From Desulforhopalus sp. IMCC35007 (GTDB taxonomy: Bacteria > Desulfobacterota > Desulfobulbia > Desulfobulbales > Desulfocapsaceae), in the NCBI RefSeq assembly GCF_005116575.1, contig NZ_SWCN01000035.1, positions 1 to 40,399 of the forward strand: a stretch of DNA of 40,399 nucleotides, written 5' to 3'. The position numbers and the translations under genes are program-made. Every line of letters starts with the position of its first letter. Within the stretch, counting starts at the first letter, position 1. Under the pieces are notes generated by a model. That model was given only the letters and a program-made list of their open reading frames with translations. It had not been told where the DNA came from and did not search any database. Below are positions 22,991 to 32,412 of the stretch, piece after piece.

Positions 22991-24454
22991 TCGATTCTGA
23001 AAAAAGCATTTCAATCAGGCGGGTTGCCGACTTGGCATCCCAGCCTGAATTACAATCATTGCCCAAAAAAGAAGTAAAACTCCTCGAATGAACTTCATTA
23101 GCTTTCTGAAGTTCATACCAGCAGCACTGAGGATAGCATTTATCTGATCCCCGATCACTCCTTTCAATCGGTTTCGATCCATACGGTGTTCTTGTTTTAA
23201 GTGACCTATGGATGGTTCAACTGCCGAGCGACGCTTCATCCATCGCCAAAGGCTGTTTGAGGTTTTTCCTCTCCGTACTTTGTCAACATGCACCGAAGCT
23301 TTACCTGTGTAATCATGACCTCGGTACCCGCGATCCACAAAAACATGATCTGGGCTTTTTGTCAGCTTGGTCACTTGTTCTAAAGTCTCGTCCAGAGTGT
23401 GCCCATCGTATGGATTGTTGTGGAAGGCAAGAGCACCAACAAACCAGCCTCCACGACTCGTCGTTGCTACACTGACTTTGGTCCCAAATTCATATCGCTT
23501 ATGAGCCTTTCCTTTACTGATACAATCAACATCAGGTTCGTGCACACTGTACACCTTGTTTTTATCGTGTCGCTGTTGCTTGTGGATTTTTTTCGATGTT
23601 GCGAGTAAAGCCGATAGATCCCCGTCAATAACCGAACATTTTCTTTCAATATCTCGAATTACACGACCGAGGTATGTTTTCAGCTTTTTGGTGCAATTCC
23701 TGGCTCTCTTCATCTGCCTGGCATGTGCATACCGGCTTTGTTTCAACACCAGGCGTTTTGCAAGGCGATTGTAGTTTTGCCTCAAGTTAATCTTTCTCTT
23801 TTTTGCCTCTTTCACCAATCGATCTCGTGCACGATCATACAGTCTGGCATCAGTTGGGAAGCGAATATCTTTCTCCATCACCGTCGTGTCGACATTCACT
23901 CTCTTCAACTGAGTTGTCTTAATTGCTTTCAATTTCAATCCGGCTTCAATGGTCTGCTTTAACAGCTCTTCAGCTCCAGCCTCGCCGATCCTATTTCGCC
24001 ATTTGGTCATGCTTGTCGGATGAATGGGAAGTTTATGTTCAAAGTACTTCATACCACTAAAGTACTGCCAATAGGGGTTTTCAACCCAGCCATGAAGAAC
24101 ATCTTCATCACTGAGGTCAAATGTGTATTTGAAATAATGGAGTGCAATCATCAGTCGTGTACTGATAGCAGGTCGACCTTTTTCTGAATTGAATGACTCA
24201 CCAAATGTTTGGTTAAGTTGGTCCCAGTTCACCACTTCTGATAGTTTAACAAGAGAGTGGCTGGGGTTGATCATGTTTTGAAGCTCGGCCCTGAATAGAT
24301 CTGCTTGGGGATTCTGCTGAGGAGATTTCTTTGGTTTCATGGCTAAAAAATGCAAGAAAATGGACGGTTAGTATCAATAATCTTGCATTTATATTAGCAT
24401 ACATGACCGTTTTTCTCTAGTTTATTCAGCCATATATCTAATTTTTCAGCATCG
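22991..24454 (-). mobile_element. Complete IS5-family insertion sequence, copy 1
   Basis: The ends are imperfect inverted repeats: TCGATTCTGAAAAA at the left and, on the opposite strand at the right, TCGATGCTGAAAAA (13 of 14 match). The left end follows TTAG, the YTAR type of target used by IS5 elements; the right flank is CTGG, so no matching duplication is visible. One intact transposase gene fills the element. Another almost identical copy lies 2.9 kb away in the same orientation, and two fragments of the same element lie at 13404 and 39719. Confidence 0.9.
23015..24340 (-). CDS. IS5-family transposase (copy 1)
   Basis: A 441-residue DDE transposase that cuts and joins the element's ends. 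Motifs in order: N-terminal helical domain (RPAISTRLMIALHYFKYTFD), first catalytic Asp in RVNVDTTVMEKDI followed by RFPTDARLYDRARDR, second Asp in HVFVDRGYRGHDY, and catalytic Glu in RSAVEPSIGHLKQEHRMDR. The ATG of MKPKKSP is chosen because an upstream TTG has no ribosome site. No frameshift is seen, so it may be active. It differs from copy 2 at only four residues that I can count (Ser/Thr, Asp/Glu, Lys/Glu, Ile/Val). Confidence 0.95.
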   Translation of the reverse strand: MKPKKSPQQNPQADLFRAELQNMINPSHSLVKLSEVVNWDQLNQTFGESFNSEKGRPAISTRLMIALHYFKYTFDLSDEDVLHGWVENPYWQYFSGMKYFEHKLPIHPTSMTKWRNRIGEAGAEELLKQTIEAGLKLKAIKTTQLKRVNVDTTVMEKDIRFPTDARLYDRARDRLVKEAKKRKINLRQNYNRLAKRLVLKQSRYAHARQMKRARNCTKKLKTYLGRVIRDIERKCSVIDGDLSALLATSKKIHKQQRHDKNKVYSVHEPDVDCISKGKAHKRYEFGTKVSVATTSRGGWFVGALAFHNNPYDGHTLDETLEQVTKLTKSPDHVFVDRGYRGHDYTGKASVHVDKVRRGKTSNSLWRWMKRRSAVEPSIGHLKQEHRMDRNRLKGVIGDQINAILSAAGMNFRKLMKFIRGVLLLFWAMIVIQAGMPSRQPA

Positions 24455-24481
24455 ACTGGTCTAGCTTCCTCCTGTAGTTGC

Positions 24482-24910
24482 TGTAACGCTTACGCTCTTT
24501 CGGAATCAGATATTGTGCGAATCTATGAAAAACGTTGGGATATCGAAGTGTTCTTCAAAATGGCAAAACAACATCTGAAGCTGGTTAAAGAAATCCAGTG
24601 TCGTGACTTTGATGCATTAATCGCTCACACAACAATCGTTTTCATGCGCTACATGTTTGTTGCCTACAATTGTCGACGTGAGACAGACCACCGGACATTT
24701 GGTGAGCTTTTCTTCGCGTGTTGTGATGAATTGAGAGATATCTCATTCATTGAATCCCTCTACCGCGTCTTAACATTGGCTGTAAAGCAGATTCAGGAAC
24801 TGGGAGCATTTTGTGAGAAGACTATCCAAATATTCTTTGCAACGTTAATGGACACAGCACTTGATTCAGTAGGCATCGCAAAAAGTGAATTGAGAGTGCC
24901 TGAAACTTAA
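24482..24910 (+). pseudogene. IS4-like transposase, C-terminal fragment
   Basis: It encodes LSESDIVRIYEKRWDIEVFF, then KMAKQHLKLVKEIQCRDFDA and AHTTIVFMRYMFVAYNCRRE, the C-terminal catalytic region of IS4-type transposases (the Glu of the YREKRW-like motif is E in EKRWDIE). The N-terminal two thirds is missing; the IS5 copy begins 28 bases to the left. The right end of the fragment lies against the broken FkbM gene, and CTCAACTTTCGGGATT (minus strand near 24925) may be its terminal repeat. Confidence 0.8.
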
Positions 24911-24938
24911 TCCCGAAAGTTGAGTTATTTAAAAGGGC

Positions 24939-25262
24939 TCACAAAGAAGTATCCGGTTCAACCAGTACCCCCTTAGTGTTGGTTCTATAAAATAAATATG
25001 TGTTGGAGTAAAGCGTCGGATGGTTAGCACCGACATCAACATAAATACCGTTACTGAGGTCGATATCTTTTAACAATCCCGAAAAGATGGTCTCCTCAGC
25101 GTGCTGTGCATATGAAGACTTTCGATATGAAAGCGTATCTTTGATGGCAATCAGGTATCTTGGAAACCAAACCAACCAACGCATATTTCTAGTGATATAT
25201 TCTTTAAAAACAGTCATGACTATATATATTAGTTTCTTAAAGTTACAGAGGGTATTCCTCAA
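24939..25262 (-). pseudogene. FkbM-family methyltransferase, truncated
   Basis: This encodes the N-terminal 107 residues of an FkbM-type SAM-dependent O-methyltransferase: SSYAQHAEETIFSGLL, then the SAM-binding GIYVDVGANHPTLYSNT and GVLVEPD. The sequence stops right after the EPD acidic motif, where the IS4-like fragment begins; full-length members run about 230-280 residues. It would have methylated sugars of the surface glycan. The start is uncertain: TTG at 25262 or ATG at 25217, neither with a strong ribosome site. Loss of the catalytic half means no activity is expected. Confidence 0.85.
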
Positions 25263-25329
25263 CGAAGAAAATGTAAGACCGACCCTACCTAATTGAGCAA
25301 CAAAGATAGCGCCAAGTACTATTCAATCA

Positions 25330-27138
25330 TCAGTGACGATTTTCTGAAAAATCTTGAAAAAATGTACAATGTTGCTCCAACTCTTCATACGTGCCACTAC
25401 TTACAATCCGGCCATTTGATAAAACAAAAATTTTGTCACACTCTTTAAGTGTAGTCAACCTGTGTGCAATCATAACTATTGTCTTGGTCTTTCTGACCCT
25501 ACTAATTGCTGCAATGACACTTTTTTCAGTCACATTATCTAAAGCACTTGTTGCCTCATCAAATACGATAAGCTGAGGGTCATGGTAAAGCGCCCGGGCG
25601 ATACCAATTCTCTGACATTGACCACCAGATAACCGTACCCCTCTCTCACCAACGATCGTATCGTAGCCATCAGGAAGTTCTTCGCATATAAAACTATCAA
25701 GGTTTGCAATTTCAGCTGCCTTTTTTACTGCATTGTCATCAATATCCTCTGGGTTAATTCCCAGAGCAATATTCTCCCGTATTGAGGTATCACTTAAAAA
25801 AATTTGTTGAGGCACATAACCAATCGATCTCATCCATGATCTTTTATTGGTCTGATTAATTTTTATTCCATCTACGATAACGCTTCCCTCAAAGGGTTCG
25901 AGTAAACCAAGAAGCAGATCTACTAGTGTCGTTTTTCCCGAACCAGTTTTCCCGACAAACCCGACTGTCTTCTTGCTCTGGATTTTCAAGTTGATTGATT
26001 CTAAAACAACTTTGCGGTCACTACCCGGGTAGGCAAAACTGATATCTGTCAACTCTATCCCGTTTGATAAAATCAACTTTCCCGGTTCTTTTTTCCATTC
26101 TTCAATCTCATGAAATGGGTAATTTTCCATATCCAGATCCTGAAGAAGTTTGTCCACTAAAAAGAAATTGAACCGCAGTGACGTCGCCCCTATAAAAACA
26201 CCCTGAAGAGCCGGCATCAGGCGATAACCTGCAAACGCGTAGAGGGCTAAAAGAGGTATTGTATTTGAGGTATCCTTCTGCGTAAGAATAAAATAGATGG
26301 TGATCAATAAAATTCCACCGAAGCCAACAATTTCAAGAGCATATTTGGGGAGTTGAGACACCGTCTGGTGTGAAGCCGTGTGCATATTTGCCCAATATGA
26401 GTGGTTAAGAAATCTATCGGAATACGTTCCTTCGCAACCTTTGACTTTGATTTCCTTCACCCCGGTAAATGATTCATTGACACAGAGATATCTTTTTTTG
26501 TTATGGTAGGCCCGCTCTTTTCCAACCCTTCTCAGCCGTTTCCTGACGAGTGCAAAAACTACCCCAAAAGCAGAACCCAAAACCGATGCAACAATCAGAG
26601 CCAAAAACGGGTCAATTGCTAACAAGAGAATGAGAATGAATGATGAAACGATGAGTTTTGATACCAACGTCATCAGAGGACGAAGAACCCCACTCATGAA
26701 GTTCCCCACTTCAGACAACACATTTACCCCGAAGTCAGCGGTGTTTCGATTAAGAAAATATGAGTAAGGTTGCGATAAATACCTCGCAAAAAGACGATAT
26801 TCCAAAGAGTGTCCGCGCAGCTGTGTAAATTTGATGAGTTTCCAATCAGTATATGCGGCAAGCGCATTATTGAGAATTAAAACACAGAAGACAGCGAGCC
26901 CCAAAACGAGAAGAAATGACTTTGAAGAATTAAATCCAAAGAACTCATATATAACCGCTAGATAAGAGTTAGAATGAATTGTCTCGGGATTTGAGGCCAC
27001 GGCGATAAACGGCATAATTGAAGCAACACCTACAACTTCAAATAAACTACGGATAATTACGATCACTATTAACCAGTAAAGCTGCCGTTTTTCTTCTCTA
27101 TTGAAAAATTCAAAAACTTTTAGTACGGACGAAACCAT
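25330..27138 (-). CDS. ABC transporter, PglK/MsbA-type lipid-linked glycan flippase
   Basis: A 602-residue half-transporter with fused membrane and ATPase domains. Six TM helices occupy about 20-310. The ATPase has Walker A GKTGSGKT (396-403), Q-loop YVPQQ, signature LSGGQ (503-507), Walker B LIVFDE (523-528) and H559. The N-terminal region (RSLFEVVGVASIMPFIAVAS) and length fit the PglK/WlaB group, which flips undecaprenyl-PP oligosaccharides across the inner membrane. It offers a second export route besides Wzm/Wzt. It is a lone intact gene between the two IS5 copies, with the broken FkbM gene 67 bases downstream. Confidence 0.87.
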   Translation of the reverse strand: MVSSVLKVFEFFNREEKRQLYWLIVIVIIRSLFEVVGVASIMPFIAVASNPETIHSNSYLAVIYEFFGFNSSKSFLLVLGLAVFCVLILNNALAAYTDWKLIKFTQLRGHSLEYRLFARYLSQPYSYFLNRNTADFGVNVLSEVGNFMSGVLRPLMTLVSKLIVSSFILILLLAIDPFLALIVASVLGSAFGVVFALVRKRLRRVGKERAYHNKKRYLCVNESFTGVKEIKVKGCEGTYSDRFLNHSYWANMHTASHQTVSQLPKYALEIVGFGGILLITIYFILTQKDTSNTIPLLALYAFAGYRLMPALQGVFIGATSLRFNFFLVDKLLQDLDMENYPFHEIEEWKKEPGKLILSNGIELTDISFAYPGSDRKVVLESINLKIQSKKTVGFVGKTGSGKTTLVDLLLGLLEPFEGSVIVDGIKINQTNKRSWMRSIGYVPQQIFLSDTSIRENIALGINPEDIDDNAVKKAAEIANLDSFICEELPDGYDTIVGERGVRLSGGQCQRIGIARALYHDPQLIVFDEATSALDNVTEKSVIAAISRVRKTKTIVMIAHRLTTLKECDKIFVLSNGRIVSSGTYEELEQHCTFFQDFSENRH

Positions 27139-27351
27139 TTTTATATCAGATAGCTAAACATATTTAACCCACTCACGCGCAAGAATATCCTGTATCGCTT
27201 AATAAACAACCAGCTCAACTCAAGGCGACGACACTAACAAATTGTAATTTTTATGCAAAATATATTTTTTTATTGAATCATAATTTGCTTCACCTTTACG
27301 TCCACATTCTTAACCGAGATACTAAAAATTATCACAAAAACAATTACTTAG

Positions 27352-28805
27352 TCGATTCTGAAAAAAGCATTTCAATCAGGCGGGTTGCCGACTTGGCATC
27401 CCAGCCTGAATTACAATCATTGCCCAAAAAAGAAGCAAAACTCCTCTAATGAACTTCATTAGCTTTCTGAAGTTCATACCAGCAGCACTAAGGATAGCAT
27501 TTATCTGATCCCCGACCACTCCTTTCAATCGGTTTCGATCCATACGGTGTTCTTGTTTTAAATGACCTATGGATGGTTCAACTGCCGAGCGACGCTTCAT
27601 CCATCGCCAAAGGCTGTTTGAGGTTTTTCCTCTCCGTACTTTGTCAACATGCACCGAAGCTTCACCTGTGTAATCATGACCTCGGTACCCGCGATCCACA
27701 AAAACATGATCTGGGCTTTTTGTCAGCTTGGTCACTTGTTCTAAAGTCTCCTCCAGAGTGTGCCCATCGTATGGATTGTTGTGGAAGGCAAGAGCACCAA
27801 CAAACCAGCCTCCACGACTCGTCGTTGCTACACTGACTTTGGTCCCAAATTCATATCGCTTATGAGCCTTTCCTTTACTGATACAATCAACATCAGGTTC
27901 GTGCACACTGTACACCTTGTTTTTATCGTGTCGCTGTTGCTTGTGGATTTTTTTCGATGTTGCGAGTAAAGCCGATAGATCCCCGTCAATAACCGAACAT
28001 TTTCTTTCAATATCTCGAATTACACGACCGAGGTATGTTTTCAGCTTTTTGGTGCAATTCCTGGCTCTCTTCATTTGCCTGGCATGTGCATACCGGCTTT
28101 GTTTCAACACCAGGCGTTTTGCAAGACGATTGTAGTTTTGCCTCAAGTTAATCTTTCTCTTTTTTGCCTCTTTCACCAATCGATCTCGTGCACGATCATA
28201 CAGTCTGGCATCAGTTGGGAAGCGAATATCTTTCTCCATCACCGTCGTATCGACATTCACTCTTTTCAACTGAGTTGTCTTAATCGCTTTCAATTTCAAT
28301 CCGGCTTCAATGGTCTGCTTTAACAGCTCTTCAGCTCCAGCCTCGCCGATCCTATTCCGCCATTTGGTCATGCTTGTCGGATGAATGGGAAGTTTATGTT
28401 CAAAGTACTTCATACCACTAAAGTACTGCCAATAGGGGTTTTCAACCCAGCCATGAAGAACATCTTCATCACTGAGGTCAAATGTGTATTTGAAATAATG
28501 GAGTGCAATCATCAGTCGTGTACTGATGGCAGGTCGACCTTTTTCTGAATTGAATGACTCACCAAATGTTTGGTTAAGTTGGTCCCAGTTCACCACTTCT
28601 GATAGTTTAACAAGAGAGTGGGTGGGGTTGATCATGTTTTGAAGCTCGGCCCTGAATAGATCTGCTTGGGGATTCTGCTGAGGAGATTTCTTTGGTTTCA
28701 TGGCTAAAAAATGCAAGAAAATGGACGGTTAGTATCAATAATCTTGCATTTATATTAGCATACATGACCGTTTTTCTCTAGTTTATTCAGCCACATATCT
28801 CATTT
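27352..28805 (-). mobile_element. IS5-family insertion sequence, copy 2, right end clipped
   Basis: Nearly identical to copy 1 and in the same orientation. The left end TCGATTCTGAAAAA follows TTAG. At the right the shared sequence stops at TATCTCATTT near 28805, so the last 15 or so bases, including the terminal inverted repeat, are missing and unrelated sequence (AGCCCGCATTTCTCATGAG) follows. This copy probably cannot move by itself even though its transposase gene is whole. The 213 bases to its left, before the ABC transporter gene, are AT-rich and hold nothing I recognise. Confidence 0.88.
27376..28701 (-). CDS. IS5-family transposase (copy 2)
   Basis: A 441-residue DDE transposase with the same motifs as copy 1 (NVDTTVMEKD, FVDRGYRGHDY, SAVEPSIGHLKQEH) and an intact frame. 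Four residue differences from copy 1 show a recent duplication. It could act on the ends of copy 1 in trans, although its own element lacks one terminal repeat. Confidence 0.95.
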   Translation of the reverse strand: MKPKKSPQQNPQADLFRAELQNMINPTHSLVKLSEVVNWDQLNQTFGESFNSEKGRPAISTRLMIALHYFKYTFDLSDEDVLHGWVENPYWQYFSGMKYFEHKLPIHPTSMTKWRNRIGEAGAEELLKQTIEAGLKLKAIKTTQLKRVNVDTTVMEKDIRFPTDARLYDRARDRLVKEAKKRKINLRQNYNRLAKRLVLKQSRYAHARQMKRARNCTKKLKTYLGRVIRDIERKCSVIDGDLSALLATSKKIHKQQRHDKNKVYSVHEPDVDCISKGKAHKRYEFGTKVSVATTSRGGWFVGALAFHNNPYDGHTLEETLEQVTKLTKSPDHVFVDRGYRGHDYTGEASVHVDKVRRGKTSNSLWRWMKRRSAVEPSIGHLKQEHRMDRNRLKGVVGDQINAILSAAGMNFRKLMKFIRGVLLLFWAMIVIQAGMPSRQPA

Positions 28806-29152
28806 AGCCCGCATTTCTCATGAGCACTTTGATTCCAAACTCAATTACATGATTTCATTTTTTTCAACTGGCTATCGCAGAAAACAGTGTGCTTTTCGTT
28901 TCAAATCCAAAGCTCACCCTTCGGGGCGATAGATTTTTCCGAAGAAGTAGCGTTACAAGCCACTTGCGGTAATTTACTACAGCGTATGGCTTGTGTCTCG
29001 ACCTGCAAAAAACTTTATTGATGAGAAATCTGGGTTAACACCGACTCCATTCTTTAAAAACCAATTCGTAAATCAATTCTCTCACAATAATACCGAATGG
29101 ACTATGCAGACACTTGAGAACACACGAAGGGCAATAGCCAGTTATAATTTGA
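28806..29152. other. Non-coding gap beside clipped IS5 copy
   Basis: This 347-base stretch runs from the abrupt end of IS5 copy 2 to the 3' end of the GT4 gene. I see no credible gene. The first part (AGCCCGCATTTCTCATGAG to about 29020) has a look of mobile-element end sequence, and it interrupts the IS5 terminus, but I cannot identify a family. Confidence 0.4.
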
Positions 29153-30301
29153 TTATGAAGAACCGAGAGATTTGTAAAGGCCAATATACTTTTCACTTAT
29201 TGCCTCAAATGAATAATAGGTCAGCATATGCCTTCTTGCATTTCCCCCCAGGTATTCTCTCTTTTCTCTGTCTTGGATCAGACCTATACATTTATTTGCA
29301 AGATCATCACTATTTTCAGACTCAAACAAAAGCCCATTTTCGTTGTCAGTTATGATCGCTTCTACTCCACCAATTTTTGACGCAATACAGGGAAGACGTG
29401 AAGCCATAGCTTCCATTAGGGCATTTGGAAATCCTTCTTTTCTTGAAGGAAATATAAAGAAATCAACCATTGACAAGAAATCTTCAGGGGTTTGCGTTTC
29501 TCCCAAAAATCTAACATTTTTCAGTTTCTCTATTACTATTTTTTGGCGCATTTCTTCTTCTACTGAATCAGGCTGATTTGCACCACTACCGACAATGAGC
29601 AAAAAAGCCTCCGGGACAGAATGTACTATTCTTGCCCAGGCATCTATTAAAATATCCAAACCTTTTCCAAAAACCAATCTGCTTGAAAAGAGTAGAAGTA
29701 GACTTTCAGATGGAAGTTTATTGTTTACCCGCCACTCCTGTCGCTCTGCAGAAGAAGATGGATGAAAACGCCTGCAATCAACCCCATTCGGTATTGAATA
29801 TATAACAGATTTTGAAGTTTTAATACTTTGCAATTCCTGATCAATCTCCCGAGTCATGCTAATAATTGCCGAGGAGTGTTTAAACATGCATAGAGAAAAC
29901 CGACCCGGCACTGTAGAAAGCAATCTCGGGATTCTACCTGCACTGGCAATTTTAGCTACATTCTTCTTCTTTCGAAGTAACTGAATGAGTGCACACAAAC
30001 CACCCATGTTGACTGCGCCATGAGAATGATATATATCGATCCTGGAACCGGCCTTGAACATAAACAGGAAAAGAGAACTAATAAAAACTACTTTGGCAAA
30101 TAATGATGTGCCTGGAAAACCAATTCGATAAACCATGACACCGGAGATGAGTTCTTGTGAAGGCATCTCTTTGTGCCAACGCCTTGTGACAATCTCGACC
30201 CTGCATCCTCTCTTAACGAGGTATGGTGCCAGTTGCCGTAATTGATTTTCCGCACCTCCCCATATAGGAATGTACCTTTCAGTGACCATTAAAATATTCA
30301 T
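29153..30301 (-). CDS. GT4 family glycosyltransferase
   Basis: A 382-residue GT-B enzyme with the N-terminal MNILMVTERYIPIWGGAENQ (acceptor-side Rossmann fold) and DIYHSHGAVNMGG, and the C-terminal GT4 domain with LLLLFSSRLVFGKGLDILID, LIVGSGANQPDS, VRFLGETQTPEDF and the donor-binding EGFPNALMEAMASRLPCIAS. It adds a sugar to a lipid-linked glycan on the cytoplasmic side. It is the last gene of a seven-gene operon; the previous gene ends 10 bases upstream. Substrate specificity cannot be told. Confidence 0.92.
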   Translation of the reverse strand: MNILMVTERYIPIWGGAENQLRQLAPYLVKRGCRVEIVTRRWHKEMPSQELISGVMVYRIGFPGTSLFAKVVFISSLFLFMFKAGSRIDIYHSHGAVNMGGLCALIQLLRKKKNVAKIASAGRIPRLLSTVPGRFSLCMFKHSSAIISMTREIDQELQSIKTSKSVIYSIPNGVDCRRFHPSSSAERQEWRVNNKLPSESLLLLFSSRLVFGKGLDILIDAWARIVHSVPEAFLLIVGSGANQPDSVEEEMRQKIVIEKLKNVRFLGETQTPEDFLSMVDFFIFPSRKEGFPNALMEAMASRLPCIASKIGGVEAIITDNENGLLFESENSDDLANKCIGLIQDREKREYLGGNARRHMLTYYSFEAISEKYIGLYKSLGSS

Positions 30302-30311
30302 ACTTCCATCC

Positions 30312-31457
30312 TTATGTCACTTGAGTAAGAAAGTTCAGAAACTCCCTGCCAATTGTTTTGGGTTGAATTCGATTTGTTATTTCAGGAGGATAGGATACCT
30401 GTTTCCAGTCGAGGGATGTCAGTAGGTAAAGAATCGTATCCGCCAGTTTTTGCGGATCTCCAGGGGGAACCAAAAATATGTTTTTCATATCAGAGTCAAG
30501 TAGCTCTCGTATGGCAGGAGAATCCAATGTAATAACAGGTTTTCCTGAACTGATTACCTGGTAAATTTTATTGGGTATTACCCTTGAGGCCTTTCCAGAC
30601 CCCCCAAAAATTCCAAGACATATATCTGATTGAGCGATCCAATTATTCAATTCCTCATATTTTACCCATTTGGTCCAGGTGACATCAGGCAAAATGACTT
30701 CATCTAACATTTTTTGAATTCTTGGCGCTTCCTGCCCCTGCCCGATAATGTGCCATTTAACGGGCTTTCCTTTTAAGATACGCGCTGCTTCAATTATTGT
30801 TCCAATCCCGTGAAGAGGAATAAACTGGCCATAAAACAACACAGAGAGTTTCTTGTGTTCTGCTACAGGCCCTGACACAATCACAGACTCTTTATAGCCG
30901 GCAAAGCATTCCGGTTCAATGCCAACAAAAATAGCCCCCATATTTTTAGTTTTCAAATGAAAAAGCTGCTTGATATATTGACTATGCGTTCGGGTATCAA
31001 GAATTAGCGCGGTAGCACAACGAGTTGCAACCCACTCAAAGAAATAGAGCAATTTACTCAGAGGATTAGAAGGGGAAAGCAACTTTCTGTCATCAACTAT
31101 TGTATCATATAGAGAAAGGAAAACATCCAAAACTACCGGAACTCCACGAAGTTTGGCAAACAGCACAATAACGATAACATCAAGCTGACCAAGGTATCCG
31201 ACAAAGACGATATCATGGGCGGGCATTGTAAAATATCTGCAAATCAAAACGGGGTAAGAGGCAAGTAGACGTAAAAAAAATGCCAATTTCGAAAGCAAGC
31301 CTTTAACCTGGCTCTTATCCTCTACTCCCGTCCATATATCTTTATGACACTGGTAAACGATAACGTTATTTTCACGCAATCCCCGCAGTAAAATTCTATT
31401 TCTAGGCTTTCCAAGGTCATACGTACCCCAGCAGACCACTCTCAAAGGAGCTTCCAT
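30312..31457 (-). CDS. GT4-like glycosyltransferase
   Basis: A 381-residue GT-B protein. It starts LRVVCWGTYDLGKPRNRIL, a pattern seen in surface-glycan GT4 enzymes, with a hydrophobic membrane-associating stretch (LAFFLRLLASYPVLI, about 59-75). The C-terminal domain has LSVLFYGQFIPLHGIGTIIE, WHIIGQGQEAPRIQ, and PNKIYQVISSGKPVITLDSP in the donor-binding region. The usual E-x7-E motif is not in its common form. It lies four bases after the polyprenyl-phosphate sugar synthase gene, within the operon. Confidence 0.87.
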   Translation of the reverse strand: MEAPLRVVCWGTYDLGKPRNRILLRGLRENNVIVYQCHKDIWTGVEDKSQVKGLLSKLAFFLRLLASYPVLICRYFTMPAHDIVFVGYLGQLDVIVIVLFAKLRGVPVVLDVFLSLYDTIVDDRKLLSPSNPLSKLLYFFEWVATRCATALILDTRTHSQYIKQLFHLKTKNMGAIFVGIEPECFAGYKESVIVSGPVAEHKKLSVLFYGQFIPLHGIGTIIEAARILKGKPVKWHIIGQGQEAPRIQKMLDEVILPDVTWTKWVKYEELNNWIAQSDICLGIFGGSGKASRVIPNKIYQVISSGKPVITLDSPAIRELLDSDMKNIFLVPPGDPQKLADTILYLLTSLDWKQVSYPPEITNRIQPKTIGREFLNFLTQVT

Positions 31458-31461
31458 AATT

Positions 31462-32412
31462 TCAGGTAGCTTTCCTGTATTCTTTTTTCTTCAATCTATA
31501 TTGGATATCTTCCATCAACCTTCTATTGACAGATTGCAAATCCGATAAAAAAGCGACGAGAATAACCTGAAAACCTGTTCCAATCAAAATCGAAGTAAGA
31601 ATGAGCGATTGAATGTGCCCATCCCCGGACCCTGAAAAATAGAAAGCCAAGAAACGTATCCCCAACAAAAGACCCACCGTGAGAATGCTGGCTCCTATCG
31701 TCACAAAAAACCTAAATGGCTTATATACAACAAGAATCCTCAGTATTGTTATAACAGATTTATATATATAAGATGGGATACTGCTCATTAATCTGGAAGG
31801 TCGAAGATATGGATTGATACGTACCGGGACCGACATAACAGCCATGTTTTTCTGCCCTGCCTGGATAAGAGTTTCAAGAGTATAGGTATACTCATTAAAA
31901 ACATTCAACTGCATTGCTGCGTCACGACTGATTGCTCTAAAACCACTTGTTGCATCTTTTACTTTTGTTTTGCTGACAACTCGAACCACCTTGCTTCCTA
32001 TCTTCTGCAGGATTTTTTTTGTAACACTAAAATATTCAATACCGTCAATTGGTCTGGCACCGACAACGAACTCAGCTTCACCGGAGACAATGGGAGCAAC
32101 AAGCAGCGGTATATCAGCCGCCCGATACTGATTATCAGCATCCGTGTTAACTATGACATCAGCACCTAGCTTCAGGCAGCCGTGCACCCCTGCCATAAAC
32201 CCCTTAGCCAGTCCTTTGTTTTTAGTTAAATGGACAATATGATCAACTCCATTCTGCCTGGCGACATCCACGGTTTTGTCTGTACAACCATCGTCAATTA
32301 CCAACCATTCGACAATATCAAAACCTTCAACTTTTCGTGGTAGTTCCGCTAAAGCCAAAGGAAGTGTTTCTTCTTCATTAAAGCAGGGAATTTGAATAAT
32401 TAATTTTTTCAT
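31462..32412 (-). CDS. Polyprenyl-phosphate glycosyltransferase (DPMS/GtrB-like)
   Basis: A 316-residue GT2 enzyme. The catalytic domain (about 1-215) begins LIIQIPCFNEEETLPLALAE, has LVIDDGCTDKT and the metal-binding NTDADNQY, then the DATSGFRAISRDAA acceptor-loop motif. Two TM helices follow at about 228-250 and 265-292. This is the layout of dolichol/undecaprenyl-phosphate sugar synthases, which make a polyprenyl-P-linked monosaccharide used on the outer face of the inner membrane. Its start overlaps the stop of the GT-C-like gene by ATGA, and the two very likely act in sequence: this enzyme makes the donor, the other transfers the sugar. Confidence 0.88.
   Translation of the reverse strand: MKKLIIQIPCFNEEETLPLALAELPRKVEGFDIVEWLVIDDGCTDKTVDVARQNGVDHIVHLTKNKGLAKGFMAGVHGCLKLGADVIVNTDADNQYRAADIPLLVAPIVSGEAEFVVGARPIDGIEYFSVTKKILQKIGSKVVRVVSKTKVKDATSGFRAISRDAAMQLNVFNEYTYTLETLIQAGQKNMAVMSVPVRINPYLRPSRLMSSIPSYIYKSVITILRILVVYKPFRFFVTIGASILTVGLLLGIRFLAFYFSGSGDGHIQSLILTSILIGTGFQVILVAFLSDLQSVNRRLMEDIQYRLKKKEYRKAT

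Noticed and set aside
22991-24454. Target-site duplication of IS5 copy 1
   Set aside because: Left flank TTAG and right flank CTGG do not match, so a duplication cannot be claimed.
28993-29355. 120-codon plus-strand frame
   Set aside because: Its second half is antisense to the GT4 gene and the first half has no motif or ribosome site.
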